Shown here: positions 1 to 10,364 of the stretch, piece after piece
Layout: the number at the start of each line of letters is the position of its first letter
Position numbering within the stretch: the stretch's first letter is position 1
Assembly (NCBI GenBank): GCA_934668765.1
Contig: CAKUOH010000002.1
Location: 1 to 64,000 of the forward strand
Direction: 5' to 3'
Length of the DNA stretch: 64,000 bases
DNA from: an uncultured Helicobacteraceae bacterium
GTDB lineage: Bacteria > Campylobacterota > Campylobacteria > Campylobacterales > Helicobacteraceae
Notes under the pieces: model-generated
Told to the model about the DNA's origin: nothing
Database searches by the model: none
The model's input: the letters and a program-made list of their open reading frames with translations, nothing else
Made by a program: the position numbers and the translations under genes

Positions 1-236
1 TCCTTTAAAATCTAAAATTTAACAAAAATGTATTTTGCCCCCCCCCTAACTTAAAATTTGCTTAAATAAAAAATTTTGCGCAATTTCGCAGGAATCTACT
101 TTGCAGAAATTTTTAAGGCAATCTTTATATGCAAATCTTGTTATTTTGCCTTGAATCTAAACTTTTCTAGTGATTTTTAAAGCAAAATTCGACTATACTT
201 TCGGCTTCAAAATACAACAAATCCAAAGGAGAAACA
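1..236. other. Upstream region of ilvD with a C9 tract
   Basis: No gene is seen here. It holds a run of nine C at 38-46, an AT-rich stretch, and a block at about 72-155 that closely resembles the region in front of purL (16440-16507). The ilvD promoter and ribosome binding site follow. Whether the C9 run belongs to a gene beyond the window edge cannot be told. Confidence 0.6.
194..231 (+). promoter_or_regulatory. Putative ilvD promoter (-10) and ribosome binding site
   Basis: TATACT at 194-199 fits a vegetative -10 box. AAAGGAG at 225-231 lies six bases before the ATG at 237 and fixes the ilvD start. Confidence 0.45.
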
Positions 237-1937
237 ATGCGAAGTGATGTGATTAAAAAAGGCTATTTAAAAGCTCCAAACCGCTCTTTGTTGCGCGCTT
301 GTGGGCTTAAAGATGAGGACTTTGAAAAGCCCTTTATAGGCGTGGCAAATTCCTACATAGACATAATCCCCGGGCATTTTTACTTAAATGAATACGCCAA
401 AATCATCAAGGACGAAATCCGCAAAAACGGCTGTGTGCCTTTTGAATTCAACACCATAGGCGTTGATGATGGCATAGCTATGGGGCATAGCGGTATGCTC
501 TACTCGCTGCCAAGCCGTGAAATCATCGCAAATTCAGTTGAAACCGTGATGAACGCTCACGCGCTTGATGCGCTCATTTGTATCCCAAATTGCGACAAAA
601 TCACGCCGGGAATGCTTATGGGCGCGCTTCGTGTCAATGTGCCAACTATTTTTGTAAGCGGCGGTCCTATGAGGGTTGGTTTCAGCGCAAAGGGTGAAAA
701 ACTCACTTTAAATAGCGTTTTTGAAGCGGTTGGAGCGTTCGAGGTTAAAAAAATCGATGAAAACGAGCTAAAAGATATAGAATGCAAAGCCTGTCCTAGT
801 GGGGGTTCTTGCTCTGGGCTTTTCACGGCAAATTCGATGAATTCGCTTTGTGAGGCGTTAGGTATCGCTTTAAGTGGCAACGGCACGGCTTTGGCTTTGA
901 GTGATGAGAGAGAAAATTTGCTTCGTCAAGCTGCAAGGCGTATTTGTGAAATCACGCTTGATAGCGAAAAAAGCGAAAAATTCAAAATCCACAACATTAT
1001 CAACAAGGGCGCAATTAACAACGCAATGGTGCTTGATATGGCTATGGGGGGTAGCTCAAATACGATTTTGCATATGCTAGCCATTTCACGCGAGGCGGGT
1101 TCGCCCCTTGATATAAGGGATTTAAATGAGATAAGCAAGCAAATAGCCCACATAGCCAAAGTCGCCCCGAGCCTGCCTGAGGTGGCTATGGAGGACATAG
1201 GAAGTGCGGGCGGCATAAACGCTGTGTTAAAGGAAATTTCGCGCCGTGATAATGGTTTGCTTGATTTAAACGCCCTTACTATCACGGGCGAGAGTTTGGG
1301 CACACGCATAAAAGACGCGAAAATCCGCGATGAAAAGGTGATTCACAAGGTAGAAAACGCCTATTCACAAGTGGGTGGGCTTGCCATACTCTTTGGCAAC
1401 CTAGCCGAGCAAGGCTGCGTGATAAAAACAGCAGGTATCACAGGAGAGCGTAAATTTAGCGGTAAAGCCGTCATCTTTAACAGCCAAGATGACGCTATAA
1501 AGGGCATTATCAAGGGCAAGGTGCAAAAGGGAGCCGTGTGCGTGATAAGATACGAGGGTCCAAAAGGGGGTCCGGGTATGCAAGAAATGCTTTCGCCAAC
1601 GAGCTTGATTATGGGTATGGGCTTGGGTGCTGATGTCGCGCTCATCACAGATGGGCGTTTTAGCGGGGCGACAAGGGGTTTAAGCATAGGGCATATAAGC
1701 CCTGAGGCTGCTGAGGGTGGGCTTATAGGCTTGCTTGAAGATGGAGATATCATCGACATAGATGTGGATAATTTTACGATAAATGCGCGTTTAAGTGAGA
1801 GTGAAATCGCCGAGCGAAAGGCTAAATTTAAGCCCTTGCAAAAGCCTTTAAATTCAAGGTGGCTTGCGCAGTATCAAAAGCTAGTTTCAAACGCAAGCAA
1901 CGGCGCGGTGTTGGATTTGGAGTGGTTTGACAAATAA
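237..1937 (+). CDS. ilvD: Dihydroxy-acid dehydratase
   Basis: IlvD removes water from 2,3-dihydroxy-isovalerate or 2,3-dihydroxy-3-methylvalerate to give the 2-keto acids for valine and isoleucine; it is a cytosolic iron-sulfur enzyme. The 566 residues match the family's usual size. Seen motifs are [12 protein letters not shown] at about residue 115, [17 protein letters not shown] at about 186 and SGGPM at about 141, all IlvD signatures. The sequence resembles Campylobacter IlvD. No other ilv gene is adjacent, and the next gene, a restriction enzyme, starts 49 bases on. By eye this gene lacks the GATTCGC word common further right, as does the island after it, so it may share a foreign or variable history with that island. 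Confidence 0.97.
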   Translation: MRSDVIKKGYLKAPNRSLLRACGLKDEDFEKPFIGVANSYIDIIPGHFYLNEYAKIIKDEIRKNGCVPFEFNTIGVDDGIAMGHSGMLYSLPSREIIANSVETVMNAHALDALICIPNCDKITPGMLMGALRVNVPTIFVSGGPMRVGFSAKGEKLTLNSVFEAVGAFEVKKIDENELKDIECKACPSGGSCSGLFTANSMNSLCEALGIALSGNGTALALSDERENLLRQAARRICEITLDSEKSEKFKIHNIINKGAINNAMVLDMAMGGSSNTILHMLAISREAGSPLDIRDLNEISKQIAHIAKVAPSLPEVAMEDIGSAGGINAVLKEISRRDNGLLDLNALTITGESLGTRIKDAKIRDEKVIHKVENAYSQVGGLAILFGNLAEQGCVIKTAGITGERKFSGKAVIFNSQDDAIKGIIKGKVQKGAVCVIRYEGPKGGPGMQEMLSPTSLIMGMGLGADVALITDGRFSGATRGLSIGHISPEAAEGGLIGLLEDGDIIDIDVDNFTINARLSESEIAERKAKFKPLQKPLNSRWLAQYQKLVSNASNGAVLDLEWFDK

Positions 1938-1986
1938 GAAGTTAAAAATTAAATGATTTAAATTTAAAAATATCAAGGGGATTTTT

Positions 1987-4900
1987 ATGGAAAGCGTAAA
2001 TAGCACAACAGCGTTTGATGATAGCATTGATACCATTTTAGCTAAAATTAGTGCCATAGATTTTAGCACACGCAAAAAAGGCACGATGTTTGAGATTCTT
2101 TGCACCCATCTTTTGAGAGAAAAAGACACGGCAAACGAATACAAAGAGATTGCTTTGTGGGCTGATTGGGAGGGCAATGATGGTAATGACAAAGGCACGG
2201 ATATTGTTATAAAAACCAAAAATGATGAATTCATAGCCGTTCAATGTAAATTTTTCACAAGCAACAAAGTAGATTTAGGCGATTTAGCGACTTATTTCAC
2301 ACAGCTACAAAGTGGCGTGGGTGAGGTTAGATTTAGCAAGGGCATTATCATTGCCACAAGCGATTTGACAAAAAATGCTTTTGATACTATCAAGCAGATT
2401 GGGCGTAGCATACCCATAGAGCTTATTACATTAGAGGATTTGAAAAATTCTAATATAAATTGGGCTACCTTTAATCCAAGCAAATCCCTAGAATTGCCCC
2501 TTTATGCCAAAAAACAGCCACTGCCCCACCAAAAAGACGCCTTGCAATGCACCAAAGAGTATTTCGCAAATCCTAGCCACACACGAGGCAAGCTCATTAT
2601 GGCGTGTGGCACGGGCAAAACCTACACTTCGCTTAAAATCATCGAAACGCTTACGCCACAAAATGGCGTTGTGATTTTCCTAGCTCCAAGTATCGCGCTA
2701 GTGGGACAAACATTTAGGGAGTATTGCCGTGAGAAAAGCGATGATTTTGTCGGCTGTATAGTCTGCTCTGATGAAAAATCTGGAAAAAGCGAAGATGATG
2801 ACATAGATTTATTAGAATTGCCCATCACGCCATCTACTCGCCCAAGTGATATACAAAAAGCATATCATTTAGCCAAAAAAGATTCTAAGCGTTTTATCAT
2901 TTTTAGCACCTATCAAAGCTCCATTCGCTTAAAAGAATCACAAGACTTTTTAGGCGAAGTGGATTTGATGATTTGCGATGAAGCGCATAGAAGCGTGGGT
3001 GCTATGTATTCAGGCGCACAAAAAGACACGCTTAATGCCTTTACACTCTGCCATAGCGATGACAATATCAAAGCCAAAAGGCGCATTTATATGACTGCCA
3101 CGCCAAAGATTTATACAGCAGATTCCAAAGCCAAAGGCGTTCAAAGTGGCAATGCGGTTTTTTCTATGGACGAGGAAAGCATTTTTGGCGATGAAATCTA
3201 TGTGCTAACTTTCAGTAAAGCCATAGAGAAAAAGCTACTTACAGATTATAAAGTCATCATTTTGGCTATTAAGCAAGAGGGTATGGCAAGGGTGGCAAAC
3301 AACGCCATAGCTAAACTTAAAAGCATAAATTCAAACATAGATGAAAAGCTCATCGACTTAGATTTTGTCTGCAAAATCATCGGCACACACAAAGGACTTG
3401 CCAAAAATGACTTAGTTACGCTAAATGAAAATGGCGAAGTGGATAATGAGTTTTTAGAGGAAATGGACAAAAAAGTCTCCACAAGGGCGATAAATTTTTG
3501 TCGTAATATCAAAGCCTCCAAAAACATTACCAATTCTTTCAAAACCATTATCCAAAGCTATGATGAGGAGCTTAAAAAAGATTCGTTTCAAAATTTAGAC
3601 ATTTTTATAGACCATATTGATGGCACGATGAATGCTAAAACGCGTTTGCAAAAACTAAGCACCCTAAATAATCCCAAAGCAAATTCTTGCAATATCCTAA
3701 GCAATGCGCGTTGTTTAAGCGAGGGCATAGATGTCCCAGCCCTTGATAGCGTGGTGTTTTTTGACGGCAGAAGTGCGCAAGTAGATATTATCCAATCCGT
3801 TGGTAGAGTGATGAGAAAATCCACCACCACGCAAAAAGAGATAGGCTATATCATTTTACCTATCGCATTAAGTGAAAATGAGCTTAAAAATTTAGATTCT
3901 GCTGTGTCAAATACAAATTTTCAAAGCATTTGGAAAGTCTTAAAAGCCTTGCGAAGCCACGATGAAACGCTTGTCGATGAATCTGTATTTAGAGAAAAAA
4001 TCAAAATCGCCGTGAGTGATTATATAGGTGGCGATTCTAGCGCAAATAGCGATGATGATAAGCCTTATGAGCCGCGTTTATTTGATAGCTTTACGCTGAG
4101 CGAACTAGCAAACACTATGTATAATGCTATGCCAACCAAACTAGGCGATAAGGGCTATTGGCAGAGTTTTTCAGCAAAAACCGCTAAAATCGTAGAAAAG
4201 CTCATCGCAAGATTAAATGATATTTTCATGCTTAATCCAGAGATTTTAGCTGAATTTTTAGCCTCGCTCAAAGAAAATATCCACCCAAATATCAAAGAAA
4301 GTGAAGCTGTGGAGATGATTTGCTCTCATATCATCACAAAGCCCATATTTGACGCGCTTTTTGGCGACAATATCAATGACAATCCTATCGGCAAAGCCCT
4401 TGATGAAGTAAGCGTTAGATTAAGCAAATTAGGGCTAGATGATGAAGAGACACATTCGCTAAATGCACTTTATAAAAACGTAAGCGATAATGCTAAACTT
4501 GCCAAAAGTGAGAAAAGCAAACAAGAGCTTATCAAAAATCTCTATGACACATTTTTCCGCTCCGCATTCAAAAAACAAGCCGAGCGATTAGGCATAGTCT
4601 ATACTCCATTAGAAGTGGTGGATTTTATCTTGCATTCTACAAATGCTTTGCTAAAAAGGCATTTTGGCGTGGATTTTGATGATAGTTCCGTCAAAGTATT
4701 TGACCCATTTACAGGCACGGGTAGCTTTATCACAAGGCTTTTGAGTAAAGAAAACGCCCTTATTGCAGATAAAAATTTAAAATCCAAATTCACACAAGGC
4801 GTTTTCGCCCAAGATATAGTCCTACTTGCTTATTATATCGCACTTATCAATATCACGCAAATGGGACAAGGTAGAGTGCCAACACTAGCTAAATTTAGCC

Positions 4901-6099
4901 ATATCGCTTTATGCGATAGCCTTGATTATTTAGAGCGAAAAGAAAAAGATAGCGGACTTTTTGCACTAGAATTTAAAGACTTGGAAACAAATAAACACAT
5001 AAAAGACTTAATCGCTAATGAAAATATCAAAGTCATCATCGGCAATCCACCCTATTCGGATGGTGCATCTAGCGCAAATGACAACAATGCTAATATCCCA
5101 CATCCAAAATTAGAGCAAAGAGTCAAAGAAACTTATGGCAAAGAATCCACCGCAAACCTTGCCAAAAATACCCGCGATACACTTATCCAAGCGATACGAA
5201 TGTCTAGCGATAGGCTTGACAGACAGGGCATTATCGGCTTTGTGGTAAATGGCGGATTTATTGATTCAAGCTCGGCTGATGGCTTTCGCAAATGCGTAGT
5301 GAAGGAATTTAGCGAAATCTATGTGCTAAATCTACGAGGAGATTTAAATGCACAAATGCAGGGTAAAAAATATGGAGAAGGTGGAAATATCTTTGATAAA
5401 AAAGTTGGTGTAGCCATAGTCTTTTTTGTCAAGGACTTAAATGCAAAAAAAGAGTGTCAAATCCACTACTATGACATAGGCGACTACCTAAGCCGTGAGG
5501 CAAAGCTACAAAAGATAGAAGATTTTAAAACATTAGAGAATGTGCCATTTATGCGCATCGTGCCAAATCAAAAGGGGGATTGGATAAATCAAAGGGGTGA
5601 GGACTTTGATAGGTTGCTCCCTTTAAAATCTGAGAAAAAACAGCAAGGCATTTTTATCATAAATGCTACGGGAGTAGCTACAAATAGAGAATTTTGGGCG
5701 TATAATTTTTCTACAAAGACTTTAAAAGATTCTATGCAAAGGTGTATAGATGCATATAATGAGGATTTGGCAAGATTTAATAAAGATGAATTTATCAAAA
5801 AATGCAAGGATAAAAATCTTAAAAAAAGCGATTATTACAAAGAGCTAAGCGATAAAGATATAAGCACAGATACAACAAAAATCGCTTGGAGTGCGAATCT
5901 CAAAAATCAATTTATACGAAGTGAAAAACTTGTAGATTTTGATGAAAATAAGGTGCGAATTGCATCTACTAGCCCATTTTCAAAGCAATATTTATATTTT
6001 GATGAATCGTGGAATGAAAGACAATCGCAGTTTCCAAAAATTTTTCCCAAAAAAGAAAGTGAAAATATATTGATAACCACCACAAAGGGCATATTTTGA
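1987..6099 (+). CDS. LlaGI-like (type ISP) restriction-modification-helicase, truncated by an in-frame TGA
   Basis: This looks like a single-chain type I restriction enzyme. An Mrr-like nuclease core comes first (GTDIVIKTKNDEF followed by VQCKF, about residues 75-95). An SF2 translocase follows, with Walker A ACGTGKT at about 205 and DEAH at about 331. An N6-adenine methyltransferase comes next, with motif I DPFTGTGSF at about 905 and NPPY at about 1019. A target-recognition region ends the chain. The frame stops at TGA 6097-6099, but the same frame stays open to 6777 and encodes the rest of the recognition domain. Without the stop the protein would be about 1596 residues, close to the LlaGI/LlaBIII size. 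One base change (TCA to TGA) would explain it. The loss probably harms specificity, so restriction and modification may both be off. The start has GGGG nine bases upstream. Confidence 0.9.
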   Translation: MESVNSTTAFDDSIDTILAKISAIDFSTRKKGTMFEILCTHLLREKDTANEYKEIALWADWEGNDGNDKGTDIVIKTKNDEFIAVQCKFFTSNKVDLGDLATYFTQLQSGVGEVRFSKGIIIATSDLTKNAFDTIKQIGRSIPIELITLEDLKNSNINWATFNPSKSLELPLYAKKQPLPHQKDALQCTKEYFANPSHTRGKLIMACGTGKTYTSLKIIETLTPQNGVVIFLAPSIALVGQTFREYCREKSDDFVGCIVCSDEKSGKSEDDDIDLLELPITPSTRPSDIQKAYHLAKKDSKRFIIFSTYQSSIRLKESQDFLGEVDLMICDEAHRSVGAMYSGAQKDTLNAFTLCHSDDNIKAKRRIYMTATPKIYTADSKAKGVQSGNAVFSMDEESIFGDEIYVLTFSKAIEKKLLTDYKVIILAIKQEGMARVANNAIAKLKSINSNIDEKLIDLDFVCKIIGTHKGLAKNDLVTLNENGEVDNEFLEEMDKKVSTRAINFCRNIKASKNITNSFKTIIQSYDEELKKDSFQNLDIFIDHIDGTMNAKTRLQKLSTLNNPKANSCNILSNARCLSEGIDVPALDSVVFFDGRSAQVDIIQSVGRVMRKSTTTQKEIGYIILPIALSENELKNLDSAVSNTNFQSIWKVLKALRSHDETLVDESVFREKIKIAVSDYIGGDSSANSDDDKPYEPRLFDSFTLSELANTMYNAMPTKLGDKGYWQSFSAKTAKIVEKLIARLNDIFMLNPEILAEFLASLKENIHPNIKESEAVEMICSHIITKPIFDALFGDNINDNPIGKALDEVSVRLSKLGLDDEETHSLNALYKNVSDNAKLAKSEKSKQELIKNLYDTFFRSAFKKQAERLGIVYTPLEVVDFILHSTNALLKRHFGVDFDDSSVKVFDPFTGTGSFITRLLSKENALIADKNLKSKFTQGVFAQDIVLLAYYIALINITQMGQGRVPTLAKFSHIALCDSLDYLERKEKDSGLFALEFKDLETNKHIKDLIANENIKVIIGNPPYSDGASSANDNNANIPHPKLEQRVKETYGKESTANLAKNTRDTLIQAIRMSSDRLDRQGIIGFVVNGGFIDSSSADGFRKCVVKEFSEIYVLNLRGDLNAQMQGKKYGEGGNIFDKKVGVAIVFFVKDLNAKKECQIHYYDIGDYLSREAKLQKIEDFKTLENVPFMRIVPNQKGDWINQRGEDFDRLLPLKSEKKQQGIFIINATGVATNREFWAYNFSTKTLKDSMQRCIDAYNEDLARFNKDEFIKKCKDKNLKKSDYYKELSDKDISTDTTKIAWSANLKNQFIRSEKLVDFDENKVRIASTSPFSKQYLYFDESWNERQSQFPKIFPKKESENILITTTKGIF

Positions 6100-6777
6100 G
6101 CTTGTATTTGCGATGGCATACCAGATTTACACTTTATAGGCGATACTTGGGCTTTTCCTTTGTATTATTATGAAGATGGGCAAAGAGAGTGCGCTATAAG
6201 CGATTTTGCTGTGAGTGAGTGTGAAAAGATTTTGGGAGTAAGTGTAGAAAAAGAGGAGATATTTTACTATATCTACGCGCTTTTTTATCACAAAGGCTTT
6301 GTAGAAAAGTATAAATTTGAGCTATGCAAGGAAGCCCCAAGAGTAAGCATAAGCAAGGATTTTAAAGCATTGTCAAATTTAGGACGCAAGTTAGCGGATT
6401 TGCACCTAAACTACGAAAATGGTGAGCTGTATAAAGAAGTGGAGTTTCAAGCCTTAGCGGATATAAATGATGATGAAATGTATAAAGTAAAGCAAATCAT
6501 AAAAAGCAAAGATGGGGCGACACTACACTACAATGCTAATATAAACTTAAAAAATATCCCACCAAAAGCATATAGCTATAAAATCAATGGGCGAAGTGCG
6601 ATAGATATTTTTATCGATAGGTATCAAATCAAGCAAGATAAAGCAAGTCTCATAAGCAATAATCCAAATGATTTTAGAGGCGGTAAATATATCTATGAGC
6701 TACTATGCCGCCTCATCGTGCTAGCTCTAAAAAGCGTGGATATGATAGAGGATATAAGTAGGAGGGAGTTTGAATGA
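6100..6777 (+). pseudogene. C-terminal remainder of the LlaGI-like enzyme after the nonsense codon
   Basis: This stretch is in the same frame as 1987-6096. It continues directly past the TGA with CDGIPDLHFIGDTWAFPLYY, a typical end-region sequence of type ISP enzymes, and runs to the stop at 6775-6777. It has no convincing start of its own: the first candidate is a TTG at 6160 without a clear ribosome binding site. It is best read as the severed target-recognition tail. Reinitiation to make a separate specificity fragment is possible but not shown. The next gene's ATG overlaps its stop (ATGA), so the two were once translated together. Confidence 0.8.
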
Positions 6778-9365
6778 TGAATGCAAATGAAAACTATGGC
6801 TCTGCGTGGAATAAGTGGGACTTGCATATACATAGTCCATATACAAATATGAATGGATATGCGTGTAGTGATGAGAAATTTATACAAAAAATACAAGATG
6901 AAAAACTCGTTTGTATGGGGCTAACGAATTATTTTAAATTTAAAGATGAGGAATATATTTTAAAAGAAAAGCTAGAAAAACTTGGAATAAAAGTTTTGAT
7001 GAATTTGGAGATTAGGCTAGATTATGTCAATAAAGATGATGAAAGTTTGGATTTGCATATATTATTTTCAGAAACGACAACAAAGACAGAGATAGAAAAG
7101 CTACTCCATAATCTTGAATGCAATGTAAAAGGAGAGACAAAAAAGATTATTGATTTGTCAAATGAAGAAGATTTTAAATTTGCTGTGGTAAATTTTGATA
7201 GATTATTTGAATGTTTGGAAAATGAATCTTTAAATTTACAAGCTAAATACTTGATAGGATTTTTATCAAGGGGTAAGGGCAATGCCCGCTCATCATCAAA
7301 TTTTGAAAAAATAGCCAATAAAGCACATTTTTTGATTCACTCTACAAATAGCCAAAATAATATAGATAAGGATAAAGGGTTTTGGCAACAACATAATAAA
7401 CCAATACTGCAAAGTAGTGATGCGCATATACTGCAAAGTAGTGATGCGCATAGTTTAGAAACGATAGGAAGTAAGTTTTCGTGGGTTAAAGCAAAACCTA
7501 GTTTTGATGGATTAAAACAAGTAATTTATGAAAATGAAAGAGTATGTATAGGCAAGGAATCTCCCACAAGTCCGTTATATAAACTAGAAAAAGTGCAACT
7601 TAATTTTGATAAAAATGTGCTGTGGGACAATGAGAAAAAGGATAAATTTTGCTTTGCAGATTTTAATGAGCCATTATATTTTAGTCCATATTTTACTTGT
7701 ATCATAGGTGGGAGAGGAAGCGGAAAAAGCACTTTGCTAAACTTGATAGCCAACAAAATAGATAAACTTGATAATGAAAATAAAAAGAAATTGCCTAAGG
7801 ATAGCAAAGAGAAAGTTGTAGTAGAGCCAAATATACTCAATAATATAGAGTTTTTGGCGCAAAATGAAATAGAGGAATTTGCAACAAATTCTATAAAATT
7901 TACACAGGCTATTTTTGAGAGACTTGATAGACCAGATAAAAAATTAACTGCAATTCAAAACGAAATAACTGCAGAATTAAAAGAATTTGACAAACAAATA
8001 GCAAGGTTGTTGGAATATAACAATAAAACCAAAATATTAGAAAATAAACAAAAAGAATCAGACAATATTGTGCATTTATTAAAAACATTTATGGACGGCG
8101 ATTTCAATAAAAATTATATGGAAATAAATATTTCCATTAAAGATAAAAACACAAGATTAAAATGGAAAACATATTATGAAAATGCTTTGCAAAATTTATC
8201 ACAGCTTATCCAAGCAACTGAACTAAAACTACAAGAAAGAGATGAATTGCCAGAAACTTGGACTAACGACAATAATTATAAAAAAAGACAAAAAGCATTC
8301 AATGATGAATTAAAAAATATATTGCAAAAATATCAGAGTATAAATTTTGAAGTAGAAAACGCAAAAATAACAAGCATTGAAAAAGAAATAAGCAATTATA
8401 GGGAAAAAATAGACTTATATTTGCAAGGTAGAGGCTACAATCTCGAAAATTTAAATGACTTAAAAAATCAAATTTCAAGGCAAAGCGTTCTTAATGACGA
8501 AATAGATAAATTGAAAAAAGAAATTGAAATACTTAAACAAGATATTGACTCGTTTAATATAAGTAATATTGATAAAAAAAGATATGAATTTGCCACTCAA
8601 ATGAACAATGAGATTTCTAGCATTAACAAAAAATTTTTAGAAATAAAGGAAAAATACCCTGAAAATATCAAAGAAATCAAAGTTGAATTTACGACAAATT
8701 CTGAAGTGTTTGATAATACCTTTGAGGAATTTATTAGTAAGTTATCATTACAAGATAAAACTTCATCAACGCTGAAAGATTATTTATCTAAAATAAGTCT
8801 TGCTGAGACACTATCTTATAATAATGTAGAGTCGTTTCAACAAAGACACAAAGATATGCACAATAATAACACTATGGCTTATAAAAATCTAGCTGAAATA
8901 TTTTCAACAGAATTAAACTTTAAAATATATAAATTATTGATAGAAAAGCATTTAAGAGATATTGAAAAGTATAAAATATTCAAAGTTTTATATGATGACA
9001 AAGAATTACAATTTTCTTCATTTGGGCAAAGATGCACAGCGGTTATTGTCATACTACTTGCTTTGGGTAATAATCCTATCATAATGGACGAACCTGAAGC
9101 ACACCTAGATAGCTCTTTGATTGCAAATTATTTGGTTGAGCTAATAAAAAAGCAAAAGAAAGATAGGCAAATTATCTTTGCTACACATAATGCAAATTTT
9201 GTCCTAAACGCAGATGCTGAACTCATCATTAAACTTAACAATGATAGCAACAAAATCACAGCACAATCATTTAGCATTGAGGATAGTCAATATAGAGAGG
9301 ATTTGTTAAAACTTGAAGGTGGCAAAGAAGCATTTAAAAAGAGAGAGCGTAAATATGAAATATAA
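6774..9365 (+). CDS. PHP-domain / SMC-like AAA ATPase (TrlF-like)
   Basis: The protein has 863 residues. An N-terminal PHP phosphoesterase domain shows DLHIHS at about 16 and SSDAH at about 213-226. Next come an ABC/SMC-type ATPase half with Walker A GGRGSGKST at about 312, a long coiled-coil-rich region from about 370 to 680, and a C-terminal half with Walker B IIMDEPEAHLD at about 770 followed by a switch histidine (FATHNAN). Such proteins are common in defence islands and probably use ATP to control a metal-dependent phosphoesterase; the target is unknown. GGAGGG seven bases upstream supports the ATG at 6774, which overlaps the stop of the restriction gene by four bases. An exact tandem 24-bp duplication doubles the octapeptide carrying the SDAH metal-binding motif. 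Confidence 0.85.
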   Translation: MMNANENYGSAWNKWDLHIHSPYTNMNGYACSDEKFIQKIQDEKLVCMGLTNYFKFKDEEYILKEKLEKLGIKVLMNLEIRLDYVNKDDESLDLHILFSETTTKTEIEKLLHNLECNVKGETKKIIDLSNEEDFKFAVVNFDRLFECLENESLNLQAKYLIGFLSRGKGNARSSSNFEKIANKAHFLIHSTNSQNNIDKDKGFWQQHNKPILQSSDAHILQSSDAHSLETIGSKFSWVKAKPSFDGLKQVIYENERVCIGKESPTSPLYKLEKVQLNFDKNVLWDNEKKDKFCFADFNEPLYFSPYFTCIIGGRGSGKSTLLNLIANKIDKLDNENKKKLPKDSKEKVVVEPNILNNIEFLAQNEIEEFATNSIKFTQAIFERLDRPDKKLTAIQNEITAELKEFDKQIARLLEYNNKTKILENKQKESDNIVHLLKTFMDGDFNKNYMEINISIKDKNTRLKWKTYYENALQNLSQLIQATELKLQERDELPETWTNDNNYKKRQKAFNDELKNILQKYQSINFEVENAKITSIEKEISNYREKIDLYLQGRGYNLENLNDLKNQISRQSVLNDEIDKLKKEIEILKQDIDSFNISNIDKKRYEFATQMNNEISSINKKFLEIKEKYPENIKEIKVEFTTNSEVFDNTFEEFISKLSLQDKTSSTLKDYLSKISLAETLSYNNVESFQQRHKDMHNNNTMAYKNLAEIFSTELNFKIYKLLIEKHLRDIEKYKIFKVLYDDKELQFSSFGQRCTAVIVILLALGNNPIIMDEPEAHLDSSLIANYLVELIKKQKKDRQIIFATHNANFVLNADAELIIKLNNDSNKITAQSFSIEDSQYREDLLKLEGGKEAFKKRERKYEI
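7404..7451 (+). repeat. Perfect 24-bp tandem duplication inside the PHP domain
   Basis: Positions 7404-7427 and 7428-7451 are identical. The repeat is in frame and doubles the octapeptide ILQSSDAH, which holds a PHP metal-binding motif. Confidence 0.97.
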
Positions 9366-9457
9366 AATTATCAACATAAAATTATAAATTTGGTGCAATG
9401 CTTTGCAAAATTTGTTGTATCTTAACGCTTTAAAACCACTTATCGATTTTCTTAATG

Positions 9458-10219
9458 TTATTTTGTTTTTATGGGTTCATATAAGACACATTCACTATTT
9501 TGCTTAAATAATATTATATTAAATTGTTCTCTACCATTTTTATTTATTGTGCAAACTAAATATCCAATTATCGCTATATTATAAAAAGTATCTTTATCTA
9601 CAATGTATTTTTTGGATGCTATAATGCCAATTCTTATATTTTGTCCTTTATTATTTTGGGTGGTAATGTTTAGATATTTGCCATTATTTTCTTGTGTTTG
9701 TCTGAAATCAAGTTTTACAGCTTTTCCAAAAAATAAAAACAAATCATCATTCTTGCCACGCTTAAATTCTAACTCTTTTAGTGATTTTTTCCGTAGTGTT
9801 TGATGTGATTTTGATGCACGAATTTCAGCTTGTATATCAATAGCGACTTTTTTATGGTTGTCTTGAAAAATAACAATTGTAGTATCGTCTAGTTCATCAA
9901 ATAAATGTCGCAATGCAGATTTAAGTTGGTTTTTAATTTGCTTTGAAGTTAATGTTTTAGCATATTCTGTCGTTGTCTTGTGAGATTGTTGCTCATTCTC
10001 GTATGGACAATTACTAGCGTGTAAAGACTTTGGCGCGGTTTTAAGATGAGGTTTTTTATTTATTGAATACAAAATAAAACTCAGCTTTGCTTGATGACAA
10101 TATGGGCAAAACATATCATTTGTATATTGCCTATAATTATTTTCATTAAGGCAACGGACACTTATTTTCTTGTTTTGTAATTGTGAATAGAATTCTCCAA
10201 ATTTATTAGTTTTGCTCAT
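9458..10219 (-). CDS. Hypothetical protein with an N-terminal CPYC zinc-finger-like motif
   Basis: I do not recognise this 253-residue protein. Near the N-terminus it has CPYCHQ at about 38-43 and, about 30 residues later, HASNCPY, which together could bind zinc (a C-x2-C...H-x3-C pattern a little like the start of CoiA-type proteins). The middle is lysine-rich and the C-terminal half looks like alternating strands. It is transcribed against its neighbours, converging with the PHP ATPase (93 bases apart) and diverging from the SF1 helicase. It belongs by position to the defence island. An AAGGAAAA-type ribosome binding site lies just before the ATG. Confidence 0.6.
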   Translation of the reverse strand: MSKTNKFGEFYSQLQNKKISVRCLNENNYRQYTNDMFCPYCHQAKLSFILYSINKKPHLKTAPKSLHASNCPYENEQQSHKTTTEYAKTLTSKQIKNQLKSALRHLFDELDDTTIVIFQDNHKKVAIDIQAEIRASKSHQTLRKKSLKELEFKRGKNDDLFLFFGKAVKLDFRQTQENNGKYLNITTQNNKGQNIRIGIIASKKYIVDKDTFYNIAIIGYLVCTINKNGREQFNIILFKQNSECVLYEPIKTK

Positions 10220-10336
10220 TTATTTTCCTTTGAAATTTTGTAAAGATTGGCAAATTCGTCCTTTCTTACCTTTGTAAGCATTATAGCAAATTTTTATTTT
10301 TTTGCTCGTTTTTAATTTAAAGCAAGTATATTTTGA

Positions 10337-10342
10337 TATAAT
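10337..10342 (+). promoter_or_regulatory. Putative -10 box of the SF1 helicase-nuclease gene
   Basis: TATAAT preceded by TTTGA lies about 25 bases before the ATG at 10365. It is the best vegetative promoter candidate in the divergent gap 10220-10364. Confidence 0.5.
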
Positions 10343-10364
10343 TTTTTGAAAAACGCCATTATTT

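Noticed and set aside
557..1759. Minus-strand open frames of 109-132 codons inside ilvD
   Set aside because: They are shadows of a strongly conserved gene and encode no recognisable protein.
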